This document shows, piece by piece, positions 47,624 to 55,840 of a stretch of 64,000 bases of DNA (its first letter is position 1; each line of letters opens with the position of its first letter). The position numbers and the translations under genes were made by a program. The notes under the pieces were generated by a model. That model searched no databases and was not told the DNA's origin. It worked only from the letters and a program-made list of their open reading frames with translations. The DNA lies in the NCBI GenBank assembly GCA_000746015.1, contig JQKK01000007.1, forward strand, positions 1 to 64,000, written 5' to 3'. The stretch is from Lachnospiraceae bacterium MA2020 (GTDB taxonomy: Bacteria; Bacillota; Clostridia; Lachnospirales; Lachnospiraceae).

Positions 47624-48628
47624 ATGAAAAAGTATACGGCATTTATTATGTCAATGATCCTCATGGCTACGGCAACTGGATGCTCGGCAGGAGCAAAGGG
47701 AGCGTCAGCTGCAGGCAATCCTTTAAATAGTGACAAGATCAAGGTAGTCACCACGATATTTCCTGAGTATGACTGGGCGAAGCAGGTTGTAGGTGACGAT
47801 TCTGAAAATGTAGATCTTACACTTCTGCTTGATAATGGTACAGATCTGCACAGCTATCAGCCTACTACAGAGGATATGCTCAAGATATCAGAGGCAGATC
47901 TTTTTATATATGTGGGCGGAGAATCAGATACATGGGTTGATGATGCACTTAAAAATGCGACAAATAAAGACATGAAGGTGATAAACCTCATGGAAACGCT
48001 CGGCGATGATATAAAGGAAGAGGAAGTCGTCGAGGGTATGGAAGCTGAGGAAGAGGAAGAAGAGGAAGGCGAAGGACATGATGAAGTCGAGTACGACGAG
48101 CATGTGTGGCTTTCACTTGAAAATGCAGAAACTATAGTAAATGAGATAGCAAAGAATCTTGTGGAAGTGGATAAGGAAAATGCAGAAAAATACGAAAACA
48201 ATGCAGAGACATATAATGAGAAACTTGATACGCTTGCTGAAGAATACAAAAGTGCAGCGCAAGCTTCGAAGATAAAGACAGTCCTCTTTGGAGACAGATT
48301 CCCATTCAGATATTTGACAGATGAGCTTGGTCTGAAATATTATGCGGCATTTGTCGGCTGCTCAGCAGAGACAGAGGCAAGTTTTGAGACTATCACCTTC
48401 CTTGCAAATAAGGTAGATGAGTTGTCGCTTCCTGCAGTCCTTACTATAGAAAACTCTGATCAGAAGATTGCCAAGACAATAGTAGAAAATACCAAAGGTA
48501 AAAATCAGAAGATACTTACGCTTGATTCCATGCAGTCAGTCAAGAGAGCTGATATAGATGAGGGCAAGACATATCTTTCAATAATGGAAAGTAATCTCGA
48601 AGTATTGGAAGCAGCATTGGGAAATTAA
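47624..48628 (+). CDS. ZnuA/AdcA-type metal ABC transporter substrate-binding lipoprotein
   Basis: A 334-residue lipoprotein (cluster 9 solute-binding family, Zn or Mn). The lipobox ATGC places the lipidated Cys at 20. Metal ligands fit His in TDLHSYQPT and His in EYDEHVWLSLENA. Between them is a Glu-rich loop (about 122-146, with EEEEEEEGEGHDE) where ZnuA proteins usually have a His-rich loop. No permease or ATPase gene is adjacent, so it must work with components encoded elsewhere. The start ATG 47624 follows TTGGAGG. Fur-like boxes lie upstream. Confidence 0.9.
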   Translation: MKKYTAFIMSMILMATATGCSAGAKGASAAGNPLNSDKIKVVTTIFPEYDWAKQVVGDDSENVDLTLLLDNGTDLHSYQPTTEDMLKISEADLFIYVGGESDTWVDDALKNATNKDMKVINLMETLGDDIKEEEVVEGMEAEEEEEEEGEGHDEVEYDEHVWLSLENAETIVNEIAKNLVEVDKENAEKYENNAETYNEKLDTLAEEYKSAAQASKIKTVLFGDRFPFRYLTDELGLKYYAAFVGCSAETEASFETITFLANKVDELSLPAVLTIENSDQKIAKTIVENTKGKNQKILTLDSMQSVKRADIDEGKTYLSIMESNLEVLEAALGN

Positions 48629-48730
48629 TGGTAGATAAGGAATAATCGCATTCGATTTAATGCGTTGAAACTGTACAATTTTAATCATTTAAAGCTTGAA
48701 ATTACGCTCTGCAGATGTTACAATAAGTCA

Positions 48731-48850
48731 AGATTCTCTGGAGAGTCTCTTGTGAAGACAAAGAGCGCCGAAGGTGTAGGCATACTGCAAAGGGTTGCAG
48801 AGTGTAATCTCTCAGGCAAAAGGACAGAGCAAATACCATATTTGCGTCCT
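48731..48850 (+). promoter_or_regulatory. Glycine riboswitch
   Basis: One aptamer is visible, with the conserved blocks CTCTGGAGAG (48737-48746), GCGCCGAAGGTGTAGGC (48765-48781) and CTCTCAGGCAAAAGGACAGAG (about 48809-48829) as found in glycine riboswitches. The 3' AGGAC strand (48821-48825) can instead pair with GTCCT (48846-48850) in a hairpin, giving the switch. A terminator follows at 48857-48885, then a glycine/alanine:Na+ symporter gene. Confidence 0.92.
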
Positions 48851-48856
48851 CTCCGG

Positions 48857-48885
48857 AAAGTCGATTAGTAAACTGATCGGCTTTT
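48857..48885 (+). terminator. Riboswitch terminator
   Basis: AAAGTCGAT, loop, ATCGGCTTT, TTT, 35 bp before the symporter start. Confidence 0.75.
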
Positions 48886-48919
48886 TCAATTTTAAACTAT
48901 TTTAAAGGAGAGCAAAGTA

Positions 48920-50374
48920 ATGACAAGTTTTAACGCAGTTCTGAGTAGTATCGATGATTTCGTATGGGGTATCCCTCTGATAGTTCTTATCATGGGTACG
49001 GGTATCTTTCTGACGATACGACTGGGTGTGATGCAGTTTAAAAAGCTGGGACTCGCACTGAGGTACATGGTACGAAACGAAGATACGTCAAATGGTGAAG
49101 TAAGCAGCTTTGGGGCACTCTGTACCGCTCTTGCAGCCACGATTGGAACAGGTAATATCGTAGGTGTCGCAACAGCGATAATGGCAGGAGGACCTGGTGC
49201 GATCTTTTGGATGGTGCTTGCAGCCTGCCTCGGTATGGCTACAAAGTATGCAGAGGGACTTCTTGCTGTAAAGTATAGAGTAGACAAAGGCAACGGCAGA
49301 TACCTCGGAGGACCTTTCTACTATATCGAGAATGGTATGGGTAAGCAGTGGAAGCCGCTCGCGCAGGCATTTGCAGTATTTGCAACATGCGTTGGTCTCA
49401 TGGGTATCGGTACATTTACACAGGTAAACGGTATCGCATCAGCTACTAAAAGCTTCTTTGACCCTGAGATGGCACATCCGGTAAATGTGCTCGGAACTGA
49501 CTATTCAGTAGTGACAGTTATCACAGCTGTTGTCATTGCTTTGATCGTAGCATTGGTAGTTATCGGCGGAATTAAGAGAATTGCCAATGTATCATCTATA
49601 ATCGTGCCATTCATGGCAGTGATCTATGTAGGCGTATGCGCTATGATACTTATATATCATGTGCGTGAGCTTCCGGCAGCAATCCTTACAGTGCTCCAGA
49701 GCGCATTTGGTCTCAGAGCTATGGGCGGTGGAGCTCTCGGCGCTATGTTTATGGCTATGCAGAAGGGTGTGGCAAGAGGAATCTTCTCAAATGAGTCAGG
49801 TCTTGGTAGTGCTCCTATCGCAGCTGCAGCAGCACAGACAGATGAGCCTGTAAGACAGGGACTCGTATCAATGACAGGTACTTTCATCGACACAGTATGC
49901 ATCTGTACAATGACAGGACTTACGATTATCGTAACAGGCGCATATGATGTAGCACTTGCAAACGGACTTGAGGGCGTAGACGTTACTTCAACTGCATTCT
50001 CAACAGGACTTCCATGGAATGGACAGATAGGCTCATTCATACTTATGGCGTGCCTTGTATTCTTTGCATTTACAACAATTATCGGATGGGACTACTATAG
50101 CGAGCGAAGCCTTGAGTATCTTTTCAACAACATGACAGTTGTAAAGGCTTACAGATGGCTTTATATACTTGCAGTACTTATCGGACCATTCTTTACGGTA
50201 TCTGCTGTATGGACTATCGCTGATATATTTAATGCACTCATGGCTATCCCAAATCTTATCGCACTCCTTGCACTCAGCGGTGTGATCGTGGCTGAAACAA
50301 AGAGTTATTTTGCGAGACTTGGGGAAGATGGCAAGATTGTAAAAAAAAATATAGCTGAAAGTATTGACATCTGA
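48920..50374 (+). CDS. Sodium:alanine/glycine symporter (AGCS family)
   Basis: A 484-residue membrane protein with about eleven helices and the AGCS signatures GALCTALAATIGTGNIVGVA, GGPGAIFWM and FSNESGLGSAPIAAAAAQTD. It takes up alanine or glycine with Na+. The glycine riboswitch directly upstream points to glycine as a main substrate or signal. The ribosome site GGAG lies eight bases before the ATG. Confidence 0.95.
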   Translation: MTSFNAVLSSIDDFVWGIPLIVLIMGTGIFLTIRLGVMQFKKLGLALRYMVRNEDTSNGEVSSFGALCTALAATIGTGNIVGVATAIMAGGPGAIFWMVLAACLGMATKYAEGLLAVKYRVDKGNGRYLGGPFYYIENGMGKQWKPLAQAFAVFATCVGLMGIGTFTQVNGIASATKSFFDPEMAHPVNVLGTDYSVVTVITAVVIALIVALVVIGGIKRIANVSSIIVPFMAVIYVGVCAMILIYHVRELPAAILTVLQSAFGLRAMGGGALGAMFMAMQKGVARGIFSNESGLGSAPIAAAAAQTDEPVRQGLVSMTGTFIDTVCICTMTGLTIIVTGAYDVALANGLEGVDVTSTAFSTGLPWNGQIGSFILMACLVFFAFTTIIGWDYYSERSLEYLFNNMTVVKAYRWLYILAVLIGPFFTVSAVWTIADIFNALMAIPNLIALLALSGVIVAETKSYFARLGEDGKIVKKNIAESIDI

Positions 50375-50410
50375 CATGTCAAAGAGTAGAATTACAAATC
50401 AGTAAAGACA

Positions 50411-50446
50411 AAGGCGTCTTAGAGAGAAAACTCTAAGGCGCTTTTT
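50411..50446 (+). terminator. Terminator of the symporter gene
   Basis: GGCGTCTTAGAG, loop, CTCTAAGGCGC, then TTTTTCTTT. Confidence 0.88.
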
Positions 50447-50465
50447 CTTTAAACAAATAGTCGTA

Positions 50466-50525
50466 GAAGAAGGCGATACAAAGGCGTTTCGCAATGGAGT
50501 GAACTGCCTTTGTATCGTCTTCTTT
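50466..50525 (+). promoter_or_regulatory. 20-bp hairpin in the amt leader
   Basis: Arms 50466-50485 and 50506-50525 (GAAGAAGGCGATACAAAGGC and complement) pair over 20 bp with wobble only. It lies 33 bp before the amt start codon and directly after the previous gene's terminator. It may be a second terminator, an mRNA-stability element or a protein-binding leader. Confidence 0.6.
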
Positions 50526-50557
50526 CTATATTATAGGGATTATATAGGAGGAGAATT

Positions 50558-52318
50558 ATGACAGAGGAAGTTATGAGTGTAATTGACGCGAAGGTATTTG
50601 GCGTGTGGTTTTTGCTGGGTGCCGCATTGGTATTTTGGATGCAGGCAGGTTTTGCCATGTGTGAGGCAGGATTTACAAGAGCAAAAAATACCGGAAATAT
50701 CATAATGAAAAACCTTATGGATTTCTGTATCGGAACAGTAGTATTCATCCTTATCGGTTTCGGTCTTTTCCTTGGAGAAGACTTTATGGGAATCATCGGA
50801 AAGCCGGGATTTGACATTTTTACCGGATATGCAAATTTTGACTGGTCAAATTTCGTATTCAACCTCGTTTTCTGTGCTACAACAGCTACTATAGTATCAG
50901 GTGCGATGGCTGAGAGAACAAAGTTCTTATCTTATTGCGTATACTCAGCAGTGATCTCAGCAATCATCTATCCTATCGAGGCTCACTGGACATGGGGTGG
51001 CGGCTGGCTTTCACAGATTGGCTTCCACGATTTCGCCGGTTCAAACTGCATCCACATGGTAGGTGGTATCTCAGCCCTCATCGGTGCAGCAATGCTCGGA
51101 CCTCGTATCGGTAAGTTTGTAAAGAATGCAGAAGGTAAAGTAGTAAAGGTAAACGCTTTCCCAGGACACAATCTTACAGCAGCTTCACTTGGTGTATTTA
51201 TCCTCTGGCTTGGCTGGTACGGATTCAACGGTGCAGCTTGTACTTCAGTAGAGCAGCTTGGTTCAGTATTTGTAACAACAACAATAGCTCCTGCAATCGC
51301 AACAGTAGTCTGCATGGTCTTCACATGGGTTAAGTATGGCAAGCCTGATGTTTCAATGTCACTTAACGCTTCACTTGCAGGTCTTGTAGCAATCACAGCT
51401 CCTTGTGACGTAGCAGATGCAGCAGGCGCAATCATCATCGGTGGTGTAGCAGGACTTTTGGTTTGCTTTGGCGTATGGCTTCTTGATCACAAGCTTCACA
51501 TCGACGATCCGGTTGGTGCAGTAGCAGTTCACTGCCTCAATGGTATCTGGGGAACACTTGCAGTAGGACTTTTTTCTTCACCATCAGCTCCCGGTTATTC
51601 AATCGCTGATGCAAACGGCAACGCAATGGTAGGTCTTTTCTACGGCGGCGGATTCAAGCTTCTTGGTATCCAGCTTTTAGGTGTAGCAGCAACAGGTCTT
51701 TGGACAGCAGCAACAATCGCATTCACATTTGAGCTTATCAAGGTAACTATTGGCCTCAGAGTAAGCGAGGACGAGGAGATAACAGGTCTTGACGCAACAG
51801 AGCATGGTCTTGCATCAGCTTACTCAGGATTCGCACTTATGGACGTATCAAACTCACTCAGCATGTCAGTAAATGCAAATACTCACCTTGGCGTAGACGC
51901 AGGTGTAGAGTATGAGAGTGACCTTGCTATCCCTGTAGTAAAGACAGTAGACAGCAACGAGAGAGGCATCTTCAAGGTAGTGATCGTTGCAAAGCTTTCA
52001 AGATACGATGTACTTAGAAAAGCCCTCAATGACCTCGGTGTAACAGGCATGACAGTTACTCAGGTAATGGGATGCGGAGTGCAGAAGGGCTCAGGCGAGA
52101 TGTACAGAGGTGTAGAGGTAGACGCAACACTTCTTCCAAAGGTAAAGGTAGAAGTAGTAGTAAGTGAGATACCTGTAGACGATGTTATCGCTGCAGCAAA
52201 GAAGGCACTCTATACCGGACATATCGGAGATGGAAAGATCTTTGTATATGGTATCGAGCGTGTAGTAAAGGTACGTACAGGCGAAGAAGGATATGAAGCT
52301 TTGCTTGACGTTGAGTAA
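50558..52318 (+). CDS. amt: Ammonium transporter fused to a PII (GlnB/GlnK) domain
   Basis: A 586-residue protein. Residues about 1-430 are an Amt channel with eleven helices (WMQAGFAMCEAGFTRAKN, IYPIEAHWTWGGGWL, the pore His in GHNLTAASLGVF and VAVHCLNGIWGTLAVGLF). After a linker, residues about 468-586 form a complete PII domain (FKVVIVAKLSRYDVLRKALN, MTVTQVMGCGVQKG, T-loop YRGVEVDATLLPKVKVEVVV, and GHIGDGKIFVYGIERVVKVR). Free PII proteins block Amt when nitrogen is plentiful, so the fusion should be self-gating by 2-oxoglutarate/ATP. Such fusions are known in Clostridia. No separate glnB is adjacent. Confidence 0.95.
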   Translation: MTEEVMSVIDAKVFGVWFLLGAALVFWMQAGFAMCEAGFTRAKNTGNIIMKNLMDFCIGTVVFILIGFGLFLGEDFMGIIGKPGFDIFTGYANFDWSNFVFNLVFCATTATIVSGAMAERTKFLSYCVYSAVISAIIYPIEAHWTWGGGWLSQIGFHDFAGSNCIHMVGGISALIGAAMLGPRIGKFVKNAEGKVVKVNAFPGHNLTAASLGVFILWLGWYGFNGAACTSVEQLGSVFVTTTIAPAIATVVCMVFTWVKYGKPDVSMSLNASLAGLVAITAPCDVADAAGAIIIGGVAGLLVCFGVWLLDHKLHIDDPVGAVAVHCLNGIWGTLAVGLFSSPSAPGYSIADANGNAMVGLFYGGGFKLLGIQLLGVAATGLWTAATIAFTFELIKVTIGLRVSEDEEITGLDATEHGLASAYSGFALMDVSNSLSMSVNANTHLGVDAGVEYESDLAIPVVKTVDSNERGIFKVVIVAKLSRYDVLRKALNDLGVTGMTVTQVMGCGVQKGSGEMYRGVEVDATLLPKVKVEVVVSEIPVDDVIAAAKKALYTGHIGDGKIFVYGIERVVKVRTGEEGYEALLDVE

Positions 52319-52323
52319 ATCAA

Positions 52324-52366
52324 ATAGTAAACGAACAAAATGCATACATTTTGCTTCGTTTACTAT
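52324..52366 (+). terminator. Hairpin after amt
   Basis: ATAGTAAACGAA...AAAATG / CATTTT...TTCGTTTACTAT, right after the stop. Strong stem but no clear T run. Confidence 0.65.
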
Positions 52367-52459
52367 ATGCTTTCATCTAAAAATTCATCTATAATAAATC
52401 TTATCTTATTAGGAAGCGGCATCGGATATCCGGTGTCGCTTTTAACTTTTTTAAAGCAT

Positions 52460-52480
52460 ATATCATTGTATATATGATAT
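52460..52480 (+). promoter_or_regulatory. Inverted-repeat operator before the XRE gene
   Basis: ATATCAT, seven bases, ATGATAT, about 40 bp before the XRE start. Probably the autoregulatory site. Confidence 0.45.
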
Positions 52481-52520
52481 ACTGTTTATATACAAGCGTT
52501 ATCAATTTAGGAGCATTTTT

Positions 52521-52871
52521 ATGATAATAAGTGAACGAATATTTAAGTTAATGCAGGATAAAGGCATTTCACAGATTGAATTTTCTAGAAAGACAGGCAT
52601 AGCTCAAAGCACTATAAGCGATTGGAAAAGGAAAAAGACAAATCCTGTTGCGGATAAGATCATGTGTATATGTGATGCGCTGGGCGTTACTCCGTATGAT
52701 CTTTTGCAGGATAGCGTCAAACATAGTGATGGAGCAGACTACATCATCACAGGAGAAGGCACAGATGCATATCATTTGCTCGAGATATACGAAAAAATCG
52801 ACAGCAAGAAGAAACAGAGATTGATGGGATATGCAGAGGCACTTTGTAATTCAGAAGTATGTCAGGGTTGA
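52521..52871 (+). CDS. XRE-family repressor
   Basis: A 116-residue protein with an N-terminal helix-turn-helix (ERIFKLMQDKGISQIEFSRK, STISDWKRKKTNPVADKI) and a short helical C-terminus. It heads a stretch of mobile-element remnants and may be a phage- or ICE-type repressor. A terminator (52854-52885) overlaps its stop codon. Confidence 0.88.
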   Translation: MIISERIFKLMQDKGISQIEFSRKTGIAQSTISDWKRKKTNPVADKIMCICDALGVTPYDLLQDSVKHSDGADYIITGEGTDAYHLLEIYEKIDSKKKQRLMGYAEALCNSEVCQG

Positions 52872-52885
52872 CATACTTCTTTTTT
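52854..52885 (+). terminator. Terminator overlapping the XRE stop codon
   Basis: GAAGTATGTCA, loop GGGT, TGACATACTTC, six T. The TGA stop is part of the right arm. Confidence 0.9.
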
Positions 52886-52893
52886 AAATTATA

Positions 52894-52913
52894 TAATACG
52901 TATATACGTATTA
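52894..52913. promoter_or_regulatory. Perfect 20-bp palindrome
   Basis: TAATACGTATATACGTATTA lies 39 bp before the integrase fragment start, a likely binding site for a dimeric repressor such as the XRE protein just upstream. Confidence 0.6.
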
Positions 52914-52951
52914 GAATATGATAAAACGTACAATAATAGGAGTGCATAGAG

Positions 52952-53269
52952 ATGGGCAAGGTCTTACGAAAAATTTCATTCAGAGAAGTATATGAAGAAT
53001 GGCTTAAAAGTAAAAAAGGTGAGCTAAAGCCATCAAGCTATGTTAAGTATAGAAATATAGTCAAAAGCTATTTGATAGGAAGATTTGGTGATAAAGATAT
53101 CAGGACTATATCATATGAGGATGTAAAAAAGCACTTCGATAAGCTGAAACTTGATGAGCTGGATACTATTGAGTATTATCAGCAGCCTGGAAAAGCTCAT
53201 CATCTATCCGAGATAACAGCGAAACAATGTGAGCTCTATGAGCTCATGGGTGTAAATGTCCCGTCATGA
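52952..53269 (+). pseudogene. Tyrosine recombinase, N-terminal fragment only
   Basis: A 105-residue frame. Residues 6-75 match the SAM-like core-binding domain of phage/ICE integrases (FREVYEEWLKSKKGELKPSS, YVKYRNIVKSYL, ISYEDVKKHFDKL). The catalytic domain (R...HxxR...Y) is absent; the last 30 residues are unrelated. A good ribosome site (AGGAG) is kept. It looks like the stump of an integrase left by a lost mobile element, although a small DNA-binding product is possible. Confidence 0.7.
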
Positions 53270-53568
53270 TCAAACCTTGGTATAAAATGACGGGACTTCA
53301 GGCTATAAGACAGAATGATATTTTAGATGGTAGCTTTACTGTTTCTGAAGTGCTTTCGCATTCTTTCTATGCGAAGACGTTTCTGTTTACGGTCAGGCTA
53401 CATCTGTGATCTTCTGGAAAGAGCTTCGTTATAGATTTGCTCAATTACTTCTATATCGTATAATCCAGCTAGACATTTAGGAAATAATTTTTTTAACCTG
53501 CCGATAATAAAAGTTCTATTAGCTTGATAGCGGAAATACAAAATATGTTTCGGTAGAAAAGTTGGGAG
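53270..53568 (-). other. Gap with a possible coding remnant on the minus strand
   Basis: Read on the minus strand from about 53536 to the stop at 53398-53400, the frame encodes a plausible protein piece (...NRTFIIGRLKKLFPKCLAGL, YDIEVIEQIYNEALSRRSQM). It has no good start or ribosome site. I do not recognise the family; probably debris from the same mobile element. Confidence 0.35.
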
Positions 53569-54153
53569 ATGAACGTATTTACTACTGATGAATTTGATAG
53601 AAAGATTAGAGAAGATTTTTTAAAGATTCAGATGTTAAACGTATGGATATCTTATGAAGAATTTTACTCGGATCTGGATATAGAAAAAATCGAGCAGTTG
53701 ACTGCATTTATGTGCGATTTTCTTAAAGTCGGAAAACCTATAATTAAGCTGTTAGATAATATTGATAATGCTTATGCAAATACGGTATTTTGTATGAAAA
53801 ATGGAAAAACAGAAGTATCTCATATTGAATTTTTAAAGAGGCATCTAAAATTTACTGGTGAGGAAGAACGTATAATCTTATTGCAGTCAATTGCTCACGA
53901 GGTAAGGCACATATGGCAATTTCATAATCAGCTTATAGAGTTTAATATGGATCAAGTTTATACAGATTCTGTAGATGAAATAGATGCTATTGCATTTTCA
54001 AGATTGTTTTTGGGATTCTTTGCTTCTTCACAATTCATAATAGAAGATAAAGAACTTGATAGGAAGGTTACAAGAATTGAGAACCTCATTTATACGGATT
54101 TTATATTTAGAGTAGTCCAGGAAAATCAGAGAATCAAGTTTCAATGGTCATAA
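53569..54153 (+). CDS. Putative HExxH zinc metallopeptidase-like protein
   Basis: A 194-residue soluble protein. The motif H110-E111-V-R-H114 (SIAHEVRHIWQ) followed after about 22 residues by DEIDAIAFSRLF (Glu137/Asp139) is the layout of a gluzincin-type zinc site. There is no secretion signal. Similar small proteins occur in mobile elements of Firmicutes; the target is unknown. The ribosome site GGGAG lies close to the ATG. A terminator follows. Confidence 0.65.
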   Translation: MNVFTTDEFDRKIREDFLKIQMLNVWISYEEFYSDLDIEKIEQLTAFMCDFLKVGKPIIKLLDNIDNAYANTVFCMKNGKTEVSHIEFLKRHLKFTGEEERIILLQSIAHEVRHIWQFHNQLIEFNMDQVYTDSVDEIDAIAFSRLFLGFFASSQFIIEDKELDRKVTRIENLIYTDFIFRVVQENQRIKFQWS

Positions 54154-54164
54154 GATAACAATAG

Positions 54165-54216
54165 AAAGCCACATGGTTTGGATCACATGGTATGATTCAG
54201 ACTGTGTGGCTTTTTT
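54165..54216 (+). terminator. AAAGCCACA terminator, copy 1
   Basis: AAAGCCACA...TGTGGC and six T, with an inner ATCA/TGAT pair. It is nearly repeated at 55672-55711. Confidence 0.85.
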
Positions 54217-54284
54217 GATTTGAAGGTGCACAGGCAGGTACCGACAAAATTCTTGCATTTTTTGCGGAAAACGGGCTTTTTTTG

Positions 54285-54305
54285 ACACTAGACAAGAACT
54301 AGTGT
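54285..54305. promoter_or_regulatory. Palindrome overlapping a TTGACA box
   Basis: ACACTAG, seven bases, CTAGTGT. The left arm overlaps TTGACA (54282-54287), about 70 bp before the Rpn gene, a typical operator position. Confidence 0.5.
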
Positions 54306-54375
54306 TTGTGCTAATATATATGTATAACCTCCATGGTGGTAATAGAATTAGGATAGAGGATGCAGTAAAGTAATA

Positions 54376-55296
54376 ATGGCAGAAGACAATAGACAGTATA
54401 AGGACAGACTATTTAATTTTATCTTTGGAGCGGAGGAAAATAAGGCGTGGACTCTGAGCCTTTACAACGCGGTAAATGGTTCGAATTACACGGATCCTGG
54501 TGAGATAGAGATTACGACGATAAAAGAGGTTATGTATCTAGGGATGCATAATGATGTTTCATTTCTGATTTCTAATGAGATGACGTTGTATGAGCAGCAA
54601 TCCAGTTTTAACCCGAACTTACCTCTGCGTCTGTTGCAGTATTCAGGGAATCTGTATGAGAAATATGTGGTTAAAAATAAGTTGAATAAGTATGGAAGTA
54701 CGTTACTGAAATTACCGGTGCCTAAGCTTGTTGTATTTTACAATGGAGAGAGGGATACGGAGGATGAGGTCGAGCTCAGACTTAGTGATTCGTTTCCTGA
54801 AGGTGCACAGGCAGACATTGAAGTAAAAGTCAGGATGATCAATATTAATTATGGTCGGAATATGGCGTTACTTGAATTATGCAAACCATTGAAGGAGTAT
54901 TCCTGGCTGGTCGAAAGAATAAGGTGCAATAAGAAAAATCATGAGTTGGAAAGTGCTATAGACAGATCAATTACAGAGATGCCGGAAGATTATTTGATAA
55001 AGCCATTTCTGATGGCACACAGATCGGAGGTACGGGGTATGCTGTTGACAGAGTATAATGAAGTTGAGACCATGCAGTTATTTAAAGAAGATGGCAAAAA
55101 GGAAGGCTTGAGGGAAGGCTTAAGTAAAGGTCTAAGGGAAGGCTTAAGTCAAGGCTTAAAGGAAGGACGTGAGAGCGAGCGTCTTGATGCAATCCGTGAT
55201 ATGGTGAAATATGGAGACTCAAAGGAGAGAATACTAAAACAGTATACTGAAGAAGAGTACAACAAGGCACTTGGTATTGAGCAGCCTGATAATTGA
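54376..55296 (+). CDS. Rpn-family PD-(D/E)XK nuclease
   Basis: A 306-residue protein. The nuclease core lies in residues about 8-170, with motifs HNDVSFLI and YEQQSS (D...ExQ) and VPKLVVFYNG. The C-terminus has an (E/K)GL repeat (about 237-262: KEGLREGLSKGLREGLSQGL) typical of this family (formerly transposase_31/PDDEXK_2, recombination-promoting nuclease Rpn). Lachnospiraceae carry many copies. The repeat is encoded by 12-nt DNA repeats that could change length. It has its own palindrome/promoter upstream and overlaps a phage-like fragment downstream. Confidence 0.9.
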   Translation: MAEDNRQYKDRLFNFIFGAEENKAWTLSLYNAVNGSNYTDPGEIEITTIKEVMYLGMHNDVSFLISNEMTLYEQQSSFNPNLPLRLLQYSGNLYEKYVVKNKLNKYGSTLLKLPVPKLVVFYNGERDTEDEVELRLSDSFPEGAQADIEVKVRMININYGRNMALLELCKPLKEYSWLVERIRCNKKNHELESAIDRSITEMPEDYLIKPFLMAHRSEVRGMLLTEYNEVETMQLFKEDGKKEGLREGLSKGLREGLSQGLKEGRESERLDAIRDMVKYGDSKERILKQYTEEEYNKALGIEQPDN

Positions 55297-55298
55297 TT

Positions 55299-55639
55299 TT
55301 GATGTTAAGCGAAATAGTCTACGATATTGGTATGCTGTTGGCATAAATGTTCCCTTGGATGGAAAGAACTTGATTAAGGATTTCATAGTGGGTGCTGATG
55401 GATGGTCACAGTGGTTTATAGGAAATGTATGGGATAGCTCACTTGTAAATTTGATAGAAGTTCCGGCTGATGGGATATACAAGTTTGAATCAACTGTTGC
55501 AGTAGCCGGAGATATGGTAGACGTTAGTACATTCGGAGTTGGCTTTAGATGCGACAATTGGGCAAGCGGATCGTTTCGAGTAAGAAATGTGAAGATTGAA
55601 AAGGGTGATCATGCAACAGCATGGAGCCCGGGGATATAG
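55299..55639 (+). pseudogene. Phage structural protein fragment (C-terminal end)
   Basis: The frame ends in FRVRNVKIEKGDHATAWSPG, a phrase typical of the C-terminal beta-sandwich of phage tail/baseplate proteins; the earlier part (YWYAVGINVPLDGKNLIKDF) fits a carbohydrate-binding-like jelly roll. No proper start or ribosome site exists; the frame emerges from the end of the Rpn gene. It is most likely a prophage remnant. Confidence 0.6.
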
Positions 55640-55671
55640 TAGCAAAGCTATAAAATTAGGGAAAGCCACAT

Positions 55672-55711
55672 GGTTTGAATCAGAGTTGGATTCAGGCTGT
55701 GTGGCTTTTTT
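55672..55711 (+). terminator. AAAGCCACA terminator, copy 2
   Basis: Same design as 54165-54216: AAAGCCACA...TGTGGCTTTTTT with the shared sequence TTTGATTT behind it. Confidence 0.85.
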
Positions 55712-55775
55712 GATTTACACAAGGTGTTCTGGCATTGTGCAGAAAGATACGAATTTTTGGAATATAATATGAAAC

Positions 55776-55804
55776 TTGACACCCTACAATGTAGGGTATA
55801 TAAT
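55776..55804 (+). promoter_or_regulatory. higBA promoter with operator in the spacer
   Basis: TTGACA (55776-55781), 17-bp spacer, TATAAT (55799-55804). The palindrome ACCCTAC-AAT-GTAGGGT (55781-55797) fills the spacer, so a bound repressor would block polymerase. This fits autoregulation by the antitoxin. Confidence 0.85.
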
Positions 55805-55840
55805 GAGTTTATGAATTAGATTATTAACTATGATAGTGAA

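Noticed and set aside
48665-48868. Small ORF upstream of the AGCS symporter
   Set aside because: It lies entirely within the glycine riboswitch and its terminator; no ribosome site or protein-like composition.
55115-55180. Tandem repeat array in the Rpn gene as a separate repeat locus
   Set aside because: It is the ordinary (E/K)GL coding repeat of this protein family.
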